From: Sipunculus nudus
Taxonomy: Eukaryota; Annelida; Sipuncula; Golfingiida; Sipunculidae
Assembly: GCA_026874595.1 (NCBI GenBank)
Contig: CM049306.1
Span: 60,208,019-60,272,018, forward strand
DNA: 64,000 nt
Direction: 5' to 3'
Shown here: in pieces, positions 52,401-60,497 of the stretch
How the letters are laid out: each line of letters begins with the position of its first letter
Position numbering within the stretch: the first letter of the stretch is position 1
Program-made: the position numbers and the translations under genes
Notes under the pieces: model-generated
Seen by the model: the letters and a program-made list of their open reading frames with translations, nothing else
Database searches by the model: none
Told to the model about the DNA's origin: nothing

Positions 52401-55400
52401 ACAGAATGATGGATACATCTGATGGTCCTTGAACTTTGACCTTTACCTTTGAAGATAGGAGTAACAGGCGTTCAACACTCAAGATTTTAATGAAAGGTAG
52501 GAAAGGTAAGTCTGAACTGGTATCCTGCTTGCAATTTGCTGAAAATTTATATAAAGTTCATTCAACTTTTGTGATATCATCTGTAAAAATAAAACCTTTA
52601 CCCATCACCAGGTAGCAGACAAACAGTAATCATATTAGGCCAAAATAAAAAAAAGGTATGGTTCTCGGGCACTTTTTTTCAGAAATCAATGCGGGCGGGC
52701 GCTTTTTTAATTTTAAATTTTTTGGTATGTTTCGATAAAAATGTCAAATTATAAGGGAAAAGCATGAAAATAACAGTTTTATTTTGCTAAATAAGTAAAA
52801 GCCTTACAAAACAAAGCAAATTGTATGGTTTTATCTTCTTGAAAGAAATGTCGGAGCGGCAGCAGCGGGGGTTTAAAATTGATGCGGGCGGTGCCTGAGA
52901 ACCATACCTTTAATTTTTTTTGGCCTTATCAACATTCACAAATCAGCCAACACTTACCAGCAATTCTTTTTTCTCTTCAAGGCTCATCTGACCAAGATCA
53001 CTGATCCCTGCAGCTAAAAGAAACAAAGAAATGTTACACTTATGCAATCAATTTCAAATGGATAAATCATAATATTGCTAAAGACATTTGGCTAAGACTA
53101 AAAGAAATTACAGGGCTAGCTGAGTCCTCTAGTTGGTGGAGTCTGCAGCCCAAACCGTAGGAGCTCCTGTGGGAATGCTGAAATGGACAGATAAAGAGTT
53201 AAATAGCTACTGGGACATAATTAGGAGGAATTTTAAAAGATAGAGATATGACAGCTTAACTTAAAACCTATAATCTGGTGATACTTAGTGGAAACAAAGC
53301 AGTAAGTCAGGCTTAGCCAGCAGACCAGGCTGCCAAAACAAGAGGCAAGGAGAGAGCAGGGGAGCAACAAGCAACCTCAACTAGAATGGCTTTTATATAC
53401 AGATATATGATAAACAGATATATGTCTCCCACCATATGGGCCATCACAAAACAATAGGAGTAAAAATATGCACCAATTCAAAACAATGATTCTTGATTTT
53501 AGCAGATTTGACTTTGAAGATCAAGGTCAAGGTCATCGGTTTTTGAACTGTTCCAAGATTTTAGCAGAATGAACGGGTGTGTCAAATTAGAAGGATAAAT
53601 CTTCAGTCTTGCAAAGTTATGGGGCTCACAATAATCCTAGAATTGTGCAGATTTGACCTTTAAGGTCAAGGTCACCAGTACCCATACTATTCCGAGAACT
53701 CAATGGAAACAAGTTGTGTGTCAAATCTGAGGGAAATGTACACAATACTTTATAAGTTATTGTGTTCACAAGACAATAACTATAATTTGGCTTATTTTAC
53801 CTTGAAGATCCATATCATGGTCACCGGTTTTTGAACTCATCCAAGAACTTGTTCATGAGGACAAAATGTGAAATACTTCAAAAGTTATAGGGTTAACCAA
53901 ATTTTTCATTTCGACATATTTAACCTTAGAAGGCCAAGGTTATCAGTTTTTGAACTTGTCAAAGATTTTGGTTGAAATGTTTCAAATTTCAGAAAAAAAA
54001 ATATGCAGCCCTTCAACAGTTATCGCGTTCACATGATATCCTACAGACATTGATGATGATGACAGACTGAGTGGATGATGACAGACTATGGCACTGAAAT
54101 GTCTCCCTGGGGGTGGGGAGGGGGCATAAATACTCTTTGCATCTGTTGAGCTGAAAAAAAAACCAGCAAACCATGACCCCCAGAATGCCCATGAAGATAT
54201 CAGCACATTATGAAATTTCTTCAATATCAAATGTCATGATTCATTGACACCAAATACAGCATACTACACTGTACCATTTTCCTGACAAAAATCACCCTGA
54301 TCGATTTTCAGGTTTCCAAATAGGTTTCATAATGATACCAAGTTGGTCACATCAGTACTTTCTAAAAGCTTAATCAGTCAGCCAACAATTAGCCACTAAT
54401 GACCAAATAGACATTCAGATCAAGCTGAAGATAGCAGAAAAACAAATGAACTTCTGTTTCTTGGCAGGTCATGACAATGATTTAAGAGATCATAACATTT
54501 GTACAAATCTAATGAAGCCTACCCTTCAGCCTTTCATCAATCAGGTCTTCCTTAGACTTCATTGCAGCTCTGAACTCCCCCCGCTCTGATCGGCTAGATG
54601 TCTGCTTACGGTCATCTGTGCTACCCTGTAAAATATGCGAAAGCACAGACACTGATCAGCTTTAAAGACCACACCAGTACATGTTTTTATTAGTGCTGTG
54701 CTTATTAGTCAATTATACTGATGATTGGTTGATTTCTTTCATAATCAATTAAATTTATTGCATTTTTTGTATAATCAAATAAAAATGATTATGTATGAAC
54801 ATCCAAAGAAGTCATATTATCCTGATAAACTACTGTGGTTGCCTTTATATCGGCGGGGCTGAATTTTCGCGGTTTTCTTATTTTCAAAACTTTCACGGGG
54901 TTCCTTTTTCGTGCTCTGTCATAAGTGTAGTAGTATATTTTACTTATCAAATATGCAAATTTTTAAAATGTACTGACCAAATTATTTCATAATTCGCTGA
55001 TTTAACTTTTATCTATTTTATGCCCACTATTCCTCTGTTCAGATATAGCATGTTTGAACAGCCACGGACGGCTGAGCCGCCGCGTGCAGGAAGCGTTGAC
55101 CACGCTGGCTGTAATTAGTTCAAGGCCAAGTCTCAATCAAAACAGCTCACATGTCAGTAAAGATGTGAGAAACCAACCTGTGACTACACAACCCTGTTAT
55201 AAGTTTAGGGAAACTGTCTTGATAAGGCAAGTATTAAAGTTAGCAAACAAAGCTTGGCGCGTCATTGGATTTCGGTTGTGACATCGGCGTTAGTCCTTTA
55301 TACAGATACAAGGTGGCTCGACTCTAACAGCTACGTTCACTACTTTAGGTAGCAAATTGTATGCATTTATAATAACAAAATACGGCACAATATGAAAGAG

Positions 55401-57077
55401 TACCTTCCATTAAATATTCGTTTTAAGCGCCACTAGATGTCATATAGCTTCGCACACATACACTTCAAAAGAATCCGATAGGTCACTGGTTGAAATACAG
55501 GTGAACCACCGCGAGAGAAACGAGCACGCGTGTATATTATTGCCAGGCATGCATTGACACTTTCCTTTGTGCTGGGAGGCTGGAAAAAATGCAAAAGTTC
55601 ACAGTTTTCGCATCAAAGCAAAACGATACTACTAAAAATGGCACCTGTTATTCTCCATGAATCACGTTAAGTAAAAGTAAATACACCAGGCACTATGGAT
55701 ATCACTACGTGGCTGAAGATTAATCACGAATATCGGCAGTTTCTAAAGTTAATGCTCATGGCCTTGTTTGTATTCAAATCTGCGTGGTTTCAATTTCGCG
55801 GTCACAGGGCATCCGCGAAAAACGAGAATTTGAAGCCACCGCAAATAAGAAGGCAACCACAGTATTCTTCTTTTGTCAGAGATACCAGTATATGATAGAT
55901 GGGGCACAAAACACATGAAAGCAGCAAACAGCACTAAAACGTAACCTTGTGCAATGAACAGCTGTCAACATCCTGGCCACTACCATGACCTTTCAGCATG
56001 ATGTACAAGTCATATCAAATTTACTTGGTCAATATTTTAGGTGTAATTCTATACAGCATACTTCAGAGTTATACAGATGGTACATAAAATAATTAATAAT
56101 CACACAAAATAATGGATTAATAATCAATCATAAATCATTTTTTATATATCAACCATCGAATATGATTTTACAACCGATTCCTACCATTAGTATTTAAACA
56201 TGTGTTGACAGTTTGTAATTCCTATCCTCACACGTAATATCTGACTATCCTCTATTAGCCTAAACACCTTGTTTTTTCAATATGCTGTAAAAATTTCCAC
56301 CTAATTTCCTGCTAATAAACTAATAGTTTAGCATTTTATTTAAATGTTTTTATGTGAAGTATAACACAAATTATTTTTTTTAAATTCAGTAAAAATATTT
56401 TCTTGTAATTAATTCAGCACAGATATATTTTCTTAAGTAAAATTTAATTGGTTACTTCTGGCACATTCTGAAGTTCACTTGACTGATTGAAATCCATTAT
56501 TAACATCCTCTGCCCTGTAGATGTGTGCTGCATAAATATACACACAGTGCCAACCTTACACTTCTCATGCAGCAGTTATACACTACAGTTGTCAAAGATC
56601 ATATTTGTTTTAACCATTGTTCTGTATTGATAGATTCTCTGGGTTCCACCACCAGGGCTGGCATGGATCAAAGTAATGTAATCATACCAATGATAGCATG
56701 GTATCACGTTGTACATCCAGATTTTAAACATGGGAAACCTGTTCTCATTGGTCTAATCACATGGGTTAAGACCAACAAGAGCGGAAATAGCATGTTAAAA
56801 TTTGGAGCTGGATGCACAATGTGATACCATGCTCTCATTGGTCTGGTTACAATTCTTTGCTGTGTGCCAGCCTTGGTAGTGTAAGCCAGAGACTTTTGCT
56901 ATAAAAGCAGTGGTTAATATGGAGGAGTTCTGGGACGACTAGTGTTTAACCACTGTGTAAGGAGCATATGCTGACCTCATCATCGCCGGTCAAGTCATAC
57001 ACATCCTTCTCCTCCTCTATGCTCCAGGCTGTTATCTTCCTGTTGGGGAGCTCTTTTTTCTTATTCCTTTTGGACAT
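34015..57077 (-). CDS. UIMC1: UIMC1/RAP80 orthologue, BRCA1-A complex subunit, complete coding model
   Basis: Fifteen coding exons, in transcript order: 56976-57077, 54523-54625, 52958-53007, 51147-52136, 48801-48898, 48100-48243, 46675-46690, 43980-46121, 42389-42482, 41209-41245, about 40517-40610, 39709-39748, 38335-38939, 36433-36481 and 34015-34396. Phases agree throughout and give about 1,648 codons (human is about 720). RAP80 brings the BRCA1-A complex to K63-ubiquitin and SUMO chains at double-strand breaks. Supporting parts are a SIM (26-34), a UIM-like segment (79-94), an Abraxas-interacting region (about 502-545), two CCHC fingers (1219-1238, 1312-1331) and SPVKSF (1561-1566). Family similarities are from memory of the human protein, not from a search. 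Confidence 0.88.
34403..34452. repeat. TA/GTAT microsatellite at the last UIMC1 acceptor
   Basis: About ten AT units, then six GTAT units, then AT again. On the minus strand the array ends a few bases before the AG of the terminal exon, replacing the usual pyrimidine tract. Confidence 0.9.
34455..34755. mobile_element. Diverged Harbinger-type MITE relative
   Basis: It keeps fragments of the family at 40099, 50779 and 52638: GTTTCTCAGACACTTTTGTT, CAGAAATCAGTGTGG, and GGTGCCTGAGAAATCA near the right end. The terminal GGCC ends are lost. It lies in the last UIMC1 intron. Confidence 0.4.
34756..36432. other. Last UIMC1 intron, remainder
   Basis: AT-rich with no supported exon. A locally GC-richer part (35340-35800) contains TGGCCAGAATAAACATGGCT, but the frame that follows is short and has no good donor. 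I see no other structured feature. Confidence 0.5.
36433..36481 (-). CDS. UIMC1: UIMC1 coding exon 14: 49-base basic exon
   Basis: Acceptor TTCATATTTACAG and a strong GTGAGT donor. In phase 1 it reads DLPEERRTLRTKKRKR and leaves in phase 2, joining as Tyr to the last exon. If the donor were not used, the next codon is TAG, so unspliced transcripts would end in RTKKRKR. The basic cluster may be a nuclear localisation signal. Confidence 0.62.
38245..38316 (-). repeat. tRNA-like Pol III promoter, probable SINE head
   Basis: On the minus strand TAGCCAAGAGG (38308-38298) fits the A box and GGTTCGAACC (38265-38256) the B box, 32 bases apart as in a tRNA. The full cloverleaf is not convincing, so a tRNA-derived SINE or decayed tRNA is more likely than a functional tRNA. 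It begins about 20 bases past the donor of the finger-2 exon. Confidence 0.5.
38335..38939 (-). CDS. UIMC1: UIMC1 coding exon 13: zinc finger 2
   Basis: Acceptor TGCATTACAG and donor GTAAGT; in phase 2, out phase 1. CPLCGKQFSIAALVEHANKC repeats the C-x2-C-x11-H-x3-C pattern of finger 1 and of the second human finger. It is followed by a basic, Ser/Pro/Arg-rich tail ending EEIQLISDSES, which resembles a SIM (hydrophobic core then Ser/acid). Confidence 0.88.
39709..39748 (-). CDS. UIMC1: UIMC1 coding exon 12: 40-base exon
   Basis: Acceptor TTTATTCTTCAG and donor GTAGAG. In phase 1 it reads VNDDTDQVPTADT and leaves in phase 2, which the next exon requires. Without it the finger-2 exon would start with a stop. 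The evidence is splice sites and phase only. Confidence 0.62.
40099..40370. mobile_element. PIF/Harbinger-type MITE, copy 1
   Basis: It starts GGCCAAAA...GGTATGGTTCTCAGGCAC and ends in the inverse, GTGCCTGAGAACCATACC...TTGGCC. TAA flanks both sides (40096-40098, 40371-40373). TWA target duplications and GG-starting TIRs fit PIF/Harbinger. There is no coding frame. It lies in a UIMC1 intron. Confidence 0.75.
40517..40610 (-). CDS. UIMC1: UIMC1 coding exon 11: Lys/Pro-rich linker
   Basis: Acceptor CCTTTCAG and donor GTATGA. It translates as HGPAITISSPAKKPAKKS then EKVSTLADKDNNIT, entering in phase 2. The phase chain needs it to leave in phase 1, and my base count around the T-run near 40555 is uncertain by one. 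No domain. Confidence 0.62.
41209..41245 (-). CDS. UIMC1: UIMC1 coding exon 10: short basic linker
   Basis: Thirty-seven bases between a TATTATTTCAG acceptor and GTAAGT donor. Read in phase 1 it gives EARVTRQVKKSQ and leaves in phase 2, matching both neighbours. Another open frame (SKSDKTGEKKST) would break the phase chain. Confidence 0.62.
42389..42482 (-). CDS. UIMC1: UIMC1 coding exon 9: zinc finger 1
   Basis: Acceptor TTGGTTGCAG and donor GTAAGT; in phase 0, out phase 1. CPLCGEYFSRDSIETHAANC is C-x2-C-x11-H-x3-C, the same spacing as the first C-terminal finger of human RAP80 (CPLC...H...C). This is a UBZ-like, single-zinc fold. Confidence 0.88.
43980..46121 (-). CDS. UIMC1: UIMC1 coding exon 8: Abraxas-interacting region and SQE repeat array
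   Basis: A 2,142-base exon in phase 0 at both ends, acceptor TTTCTTCAG and donor GTATGT, encoding residues 502-1215. It opens with CYAPAG, then SYAKVI, then YGVLLRKAQ, aligning with human RAP80 CPDG, QYTKVI and YQKSLKMAQ in the region that binds Abraxas (ABRAXAS1). SDDSDLEILD follows, an acidic SIM-like segment. Residues 666-794 are ten units of a 13-residue repeat. Further on are SQ/TQ sites, basic clusters (SRRRRLLRSE) and an RG-rich stretch (GRGQRGRGRG). Most of the exon is predicted disordered and much longer than in vertebrates. Confidence 0.88.
45243..45629 (-). repeat. UIMC1: Coding minisatellite: 39-bp units, ten copies
   Basis: The unit translates as SPPGGSRSQESPG with variation. 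The first two units are the most diverged and the last two nearly identical. The 39-base period keeps the frame. Five units retain S-Q-E, the preferred phosphorylation motif of ATM/ATR kinases, and every unit keeps the PG or G turn. The antisense and shifted frames are open for the same reason and are not genes. Confidence 0.92.
46675..46690 (-). CDS. UIMC1: UIMC1 16-base microexon
   Basis: GAGGATTGCATGCAAG lies between a pyrimidine-rich acceptor (TTTTTTTAACATCATTTCAG) and a GTATGA donor. The preceding exon ends in phase 2 and the next starts in phase 0. Exactly this 16-base exon restores the frame, giving RRIACK before YIDKQPC. The phase requirement is the main evidence. Confidence 0.68.
46817..47880 (-). 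mobile_element. Helentron-like element, minus orientation, with about 140-bp units
   Basis: The plus-strand start AACAAGTGACTCATGGGTCA, then TGACACTCAGCCGACTGACA, is a variant of the inverted family A 3' end (hairpin TGACCCATGAGTCA on the minus strand). Inside, segments with GGAGACTTTTCATGGACCTC and AGAAGATTCCAGGTC recur about four times. The far end is not defined. It lies in the UIMC1 intron between coding exons 6 and 7, just past the microexon. Confidence 0.45.
48100..48243 (-). CDS. UIMC1: UIMC1 coding exon 6: linker with basic NLS-like cluster
   Basis: Acceptor ATTCTTGCAG and donor GTCAGT; phase 2 at both ends. It includes HNLKRKAS and CTKRPHL, short basic clusters that could serve nuclear import, and LTEADFMSHDPEPSICLVNK. 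No conserved domain is recognised. Confidence 0.8.
48801..48898 (-). CDS. UIMC1: UIMC1 coding exon 5: acidic linker
   Basis: Acceptor AACCTACAG and donor GTACCA; in phase 0, out phase 2. It encodes VSEVNEIEEDMDIYEEET followed by QPLSPSGDSRGHNS. No domain is recognised; this is an acidic, probably unstructured linker. Confidence 0.78.
50779..51115. mobile_element. PIF/Harbinger-type MITE, copy 2
   Basis: Same TIRs as copy 1, with target duplication TAA at 50776-50778 and 51116-51118. Its body is the reverse complement of copy 3 over nearly the whole length. Its edge is 31 bases from the donor of UIMC1 coding exon 4. Confidence 0.8.
51147..52136 (-). CDS. UIMC1: UIMC1 coding exon 4: 330-residue disordered region
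   Basis: A 990-base exon in phase 0 at both ends, acceptor GTTTATCAG and donor GTAGGT. It begins EVLGDSLIE, completing the UIM-like segment. The rest is low-complexity, rich in Ser, Asp, Glu, Thr and Lys, with several S/T-Q sites. It is flanked by two MITEs in inverted orientation (50779-51115 and 52638-52925). Readthrough past the donor stays open only to the MITE edge. Confidence 0.85.
52638..52925. mobile_element. PIF/Harbinger-type MITE, copy 3
   Basis: Same TIRs, target duplication TTA (52635-52637, 52926-52928). It is in the opposite orientation to copy 2. It ends 32 bases before the donor side of UIMC1 coding exon 3 and lies about 500 bases from coding exon 4. Confidence 0.8.
52958..53007 (-). 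CDS. UIMC1: UIMC1 coding exon 3: first half of UIM-like motif
   Basis: Fifty bases, in phase 1, out phase 0, donor GTAAGT. It reads GISDLGQMSLEEKKELL. QMS-x-EE aligns with the QMTEEE lead of human UIM1. The motif is cut by the intron and completed by EVLGDSLIE in the next exon. Confidence 0.75.
53400..54130. repeat. Degenerate 130-145-bp repeat with AAGGTCAAGGTCAC motifs
   Basis: Near 53520, 53655, 53800 and 53935 a segment with GACCTTTAAGGTCAAGGTCA and TTTTTGAACT recurs, followed by AAGTTATGGGGTTCAC-like text. It ends near a G-rich stretch (54110-54125). It is probably the interior of another Helentron-like element. It lies in a UIMC1 intron. Confidence 0.6.
54523..54625 (-). CDS. UIMC1: UIMC1 coding exon 2: degenerate UIM region
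   Basis: Acceptor TTTTACAG and donor GTAGGC; in phase 0, out phase 1. Residues 48-62 (SERGEFRAAMKSKEDL region) resemble the first UIM of RAP80, with hydrophobic Phe52 and Ala55. Lys59 stands where the conserved Ser should be, so ubiquitin binding here is doubtful. Confidence 0.75.
54833..55862. mobile_element. 1.03-kb TIR element with TA target
   Basis: CTGTGGTTGCCTT at the left is mirrored by AAGGCAACCACAG at the right. Further in, GCGG/CCGC and TTTTCGCGG-like stretches also pair. TA flanks both ends. The interior is CpG-richer than its surroundings and lacks a transposase frame. It resembles non-autonomous Tc1/mariner or pogo elements. It lies in the first coding intron of UIMC1. Confidence 0.6.
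56647..56882. mobile_element. Foldback MITE, about 240 bp
   Basis: ACCAATGATAGCATGGTATC (56688 on) pairs with GATACCATGCTCTCATTGGT (ending 56842). The outer ends CCACCAGGGCTGGCA and TGCCAGCCTTGGTAG also pair. The ends loosely resemble hAT termini, but no 8-bp target duplication is evident. Confidence 0.6.
56976..57077 (-). CDS. UIMC1: UIMC1 coding exon 1: start codon and SIM
   Basis: ATG at 57077-57075 opens MSKRNKKKELPNRK, matching the basic N-terminus of human RAP80. KDVYDLTGDDE (residues 25-34) fits the SUMO-interacting pattern V-x-D-L-T followed by acids. The exon ends in phase 0 before GTCAGC. An acceptor (TTTGTTTCAG) lies only 10 bases upstream of the ATG, so at least one 5' UTR exon must lie further right. 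Confidence 0.82.
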
Positions 57078-57087
57078 TGTTAAGTCT

Positions 57088-58069
57088 CTGAAACAAACAA
57101 TTTTTTTTCATCCTTCCAATAATGAAACAAGAATATTCTAGATTTGGTTCCAAACGTTATTGTATTTTAGTAATTGTAATTACAATTTCTTTTACAAGTA
57201 CTTGTACACAATTATTTTTTCTAATCCTGAAAGGTTACTGCACCTGTCATCAATTGCTTTTGAAAAGCAATTACTTTTCAATTATTTTTTCGTATGTTTG
57301 AATAAAACTTTTGAATTTATAAAAGCATACCTGTCTATCAACCAATTAACATGGTTCCTAGCACTGAACATGTCACACACTTCAAAGGCACATAAAAATT
57401 TGAAGTAATGTTTATCATCTCACTCTTTTAGTTTTTTTTTGCTGAATACAAAAGTTTTCCCCAGCAAAACCATTACGGCACATGGGATCTCAAATTAATC
57501 CATCTTTATATATTGTTATGGTTCTGTGTGTGAGAATACACAGTCCATGTGTCTGTTTACAATATTACAAGAGTGTGACTAGAGAACCAACTCAGGAATG
57601 CTCGAAGGGACATCTTGGTTTACCAAGAACAATAAATCCACTACAGTTAGTAATCCATTTTTAAAAACATTTACTGCTTTAAATTAATATTGTAGGACAT
57701 TTAACAGGTATAACATACTCGATGCTTTTCAAACCCTTTACTAGGATTCAAGTTCTTGAAGTCACACTGATTTTTTATGTAAGTGATAGATGACAGGAAT
57801 TATGAGTTACCACTTTACAGGTGGACAGTGCCTTGCAACATAAACAGGAACTTACAAGCAACCAGGATATACAATTTAACTCAATTGTAACCACGTGCAA
57901 ATCACAAACTAGTTAGTCACCCCTATCAGACACATCTCTTTCTGAGATGCCATCAGATTTGAATGCAAAAATCACAGTTTTATTGAAGGAACAGTAATCA
58001 CTTGCACATAGCTAACATCACAAATGGATGCAAACATCACAAACAAGTTGGTCACCCCAACCACAAAAT
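57088..58069. other. UIMC1 5' flank or first intron, near part
   Basis: A pyrimidine-rich acceptor sits at 57088-57120 on the minus strand. Beyond it I see no exon, repeat or RNA gene in this AT-rich stretch. Confidence 0.5.
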
Positions 58070-58875
58070 CTGAAATAAAATGTGATGTTTGTATCCTTTT
58101 GTGATGATATCTCAGGAAAGATTGGGCTGTTTGTGTGACTACTGTATGGCCCTTCAATATATTTGTGATGTTGGCATCCATTTGTGATGACATCTCAGGA
58201 ACGAGGGAGCTGTTTGTGTAAGTGATTACTGAATGGCCCTTCAATAAATTTGGGATGTTGGCATCTATTAGTAATGATATCTCAGGAAAGAGGGGGCTGT
58301 TTGTGTGACTGCTGTATGGCCCTTCAATATATTTGTGATGATGGCATCCATTTGTGATGACATCTCAGGGAAGAGGGGGCTGTTTGTGGGACTACTGTAT
58401 GGCCCTTCAATAAATTTCTGATGTTGGCATCCATTTGTGATGACATCTCAGGAAAGAGGGGGCTGTTTGTGTAAGTGGCTACTGTATGGCCTTTAAATGA
58501 GTTTGTGATGTTGGCATCTATTAGTGATGACATCTCAGGAAAGAGGGGGCTGTTTGTGTGACTACTGTATGGCCCTTCAATTTATTTGTGATGTTGGCAT
58601 CCATTTGTGATGACATCTCAGGAAAGAGGGGGCTGTTTGTGTGACTACTGCATGGCCCTTCAATATATTTGTGATGTTGGCATCCATTTGTGATGACATC
58701 TCAGGAAAGAGGGGGCTGTTTGTGTAAGTGGCAACTGTATGGCCCTTCAATAAATTTGTGATGTTGGCATCTATTAGTGATGACATCTCAGGAAAGAGGG
58801 GCTGTTTCTGTGACTGCTGTATGGCCTTTCAATAAATCTGTGATGCTGGCATCCATTTGTGATGACATCTAATAA
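58070..58875. repeat. 83-bp tandem array, about 9-10 copies
   Basis: The unit contains TTTGTGATGTTGGCATCCAT, then TTGTGATGACATCTCAGGAA, then AGAGGGGGCTGTTTGTGTGA. Two unit types alternate (CATCCATTTGTGATG versus CATCTATTAGTGATG), hinting at a higher-order period. It lies upstream of the UIMC1 start codon. Confidence 0.9.
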
Positions 58876-59149
58876 AACAAATGTCTAACTGAGGTGACTG
58901 AGGAGTTTATGTTACCAAGTTTTGCCTCAAGGAGGTATGCATATTATATAAGTACTGTAATGCATATGAATTAAATTGTGATGCATAAATTCCTATTGTC
59001 AGGGTCAGAAAGGGTTAATAAGAGTAGGCCTGTGTGTGTGAGAAAAGCCAGTACTGACAGTATGTAAAAAGGCACAGGTCAAGGCCTACTAGGCAAGAGA
59101 TGAGCCAAGCTGAGTCACGCTGTGACAGCTGGCTATAAGCTAAGTCACT

Positions 59150-59693
59150 CCTAGACTGGTACCCTGCTCTATTATGGCCCTCAGCCAAGCATAGAGGCAG
59201 GCATACAACGCCATCTTGAGTACTCCCAGTTGCAACTCCTGACTTACCTGTAGATTGGTTCCAACTCCAGTATGCACCCTCAAACCGGTTGTCATGGACG
59301 TTCACGCGATCCTGGTTGATTATCCATGTAAATTTCTTATAAAATAACTTTCTTTAGTTATTTCTAGTTTTCAAATATTGAAGAATGAGTTGTTACACAA
59401 AAAGTGAATGATGGATGTATAGATAATACGATATACTGAATCTTTTATATTCTACTGTGCGTAGCAGTGCTTTATTATTATAATATATATTAATCTGATC
59501 ATAAAATGTCACATGAAACGTACAACCAACTTTTGCAAACTTCTCTGAGCAAACGAAATGCTTATTTTTATCATATATAAAACATACTGAAGTTGGAACC
59601 AGTCTGCCGGGAGTACATAAGATGGCGTTGTACACCCGTCTCTATGATTGGCCTAGAGCAGCGGTGCCATAATAGAGCGGGGTACCAGTCTAA
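59150..59693. repeat. Inverted duplication with arms of about 110-125 bp
   Basis: The left arm 59150-59274 (TAGACTGGTACCCTGCTCTA through GGTTCCAACTCCAGTATG) is matched in reverse by 59583-59693 (CATACTGAAGTTGGAACC through GGGGTACCAGTCTA). Shared internal words include ACAACGCCATCTT and TCTATTATGGC. The spacer is 308 bases. On the minus strand the left arm also contains a strong donor (ACAG before GTAAGTCAGG near 59250), a candidate for a 5' UTR exon end. Confidence 0.75.
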
Positions 59694-60100
59694 GTCACTC
59701 CAGGCAGGCAGCACACTGCCCAGACTCGGACTCTCAAGGGTACGACACTGCTGTCTAGCGATTGTTGGAGTCAAAATCTGACTCCAATAATGCACCGCGC
59801 GGCATCAACATGTACACTGACAGCGTATATACACAAGTGGTGAAAAGGAGCCAATGTAGTCCGTTAAAATGCGATGAATTTTGTGTAAAGTAGTTCTATG
59901 TCATGTAAAACGAATTTACTTTGCGACTCTTTTGCTTTATTTATGCTGAAATACCGTGGTTCCCGTCTTATGGGCACTGCTGGACAGTACATTCCTCCAT
60001 GGTACACTTTCAGTGTCTATGGCTGCGTTTTGTGTTTGTTAGACAACAGTGACGTTACAAAGACGTCACAATGTTCAGTCGCGCGTCACCTTCAATTGAC

Positions 60101-60108
60101 TGACGTCA
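60101..60108. promoter_or_regulatory. CRE-like palindrome TGACGTCA
   Basis: A perfect TGACGTCA stands in a locally CpG-rich stretch (59790-60120), with a second GACGTCAC at 60062-60069. It could belong to the UIMC1 promoter, which must lie right of 57.1 kb, but no transcription start can be seen. Confidence 0.3.
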
Positions 60109-60412
60109 TAAGTTTGACTGGCTTTTTTATTATCAGTTCTCAGACAAGGAATAATTCGTAAACGCTGTGATCTGTTTTGTCATATTTTAGATTGTCTCAC
60201 ACAAAATCAAAACAAGGTAAGGCATTACTTTTTACGCAGGTAGTCAGCGGAATAGCTCCTGCAACCTTTGGACAAGAAAGGTTTACACTGCTTTACACGT
60301 ATGAAAAATTATCCCAGAAAACATGTTGACACGGGTACTGGGACGTACTATATATAGGTGCATAATATATACAGGGCTGAACTTCGGGCTTTGGCAAGTT
60401 AAGGGAACCCAC

Positions 60413-60497
60413 AATTTTAGCTCAGCTGACGTCTGACTAATAGCTGATAAGTAACCCGGTATATATGCTGTAGTTATGGTTAATCGTCCGTCCGCCA
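60413..60497 (+). mobile_element. Solo 5' end of HINE family A
   Basis: TTTTAGCTCAGCTGACGTCT followed by CGTCCGTCCGCC matches the family A 5' end and TCCG leader. Then the match stops. A truncated copy. Confidence 0.5.
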
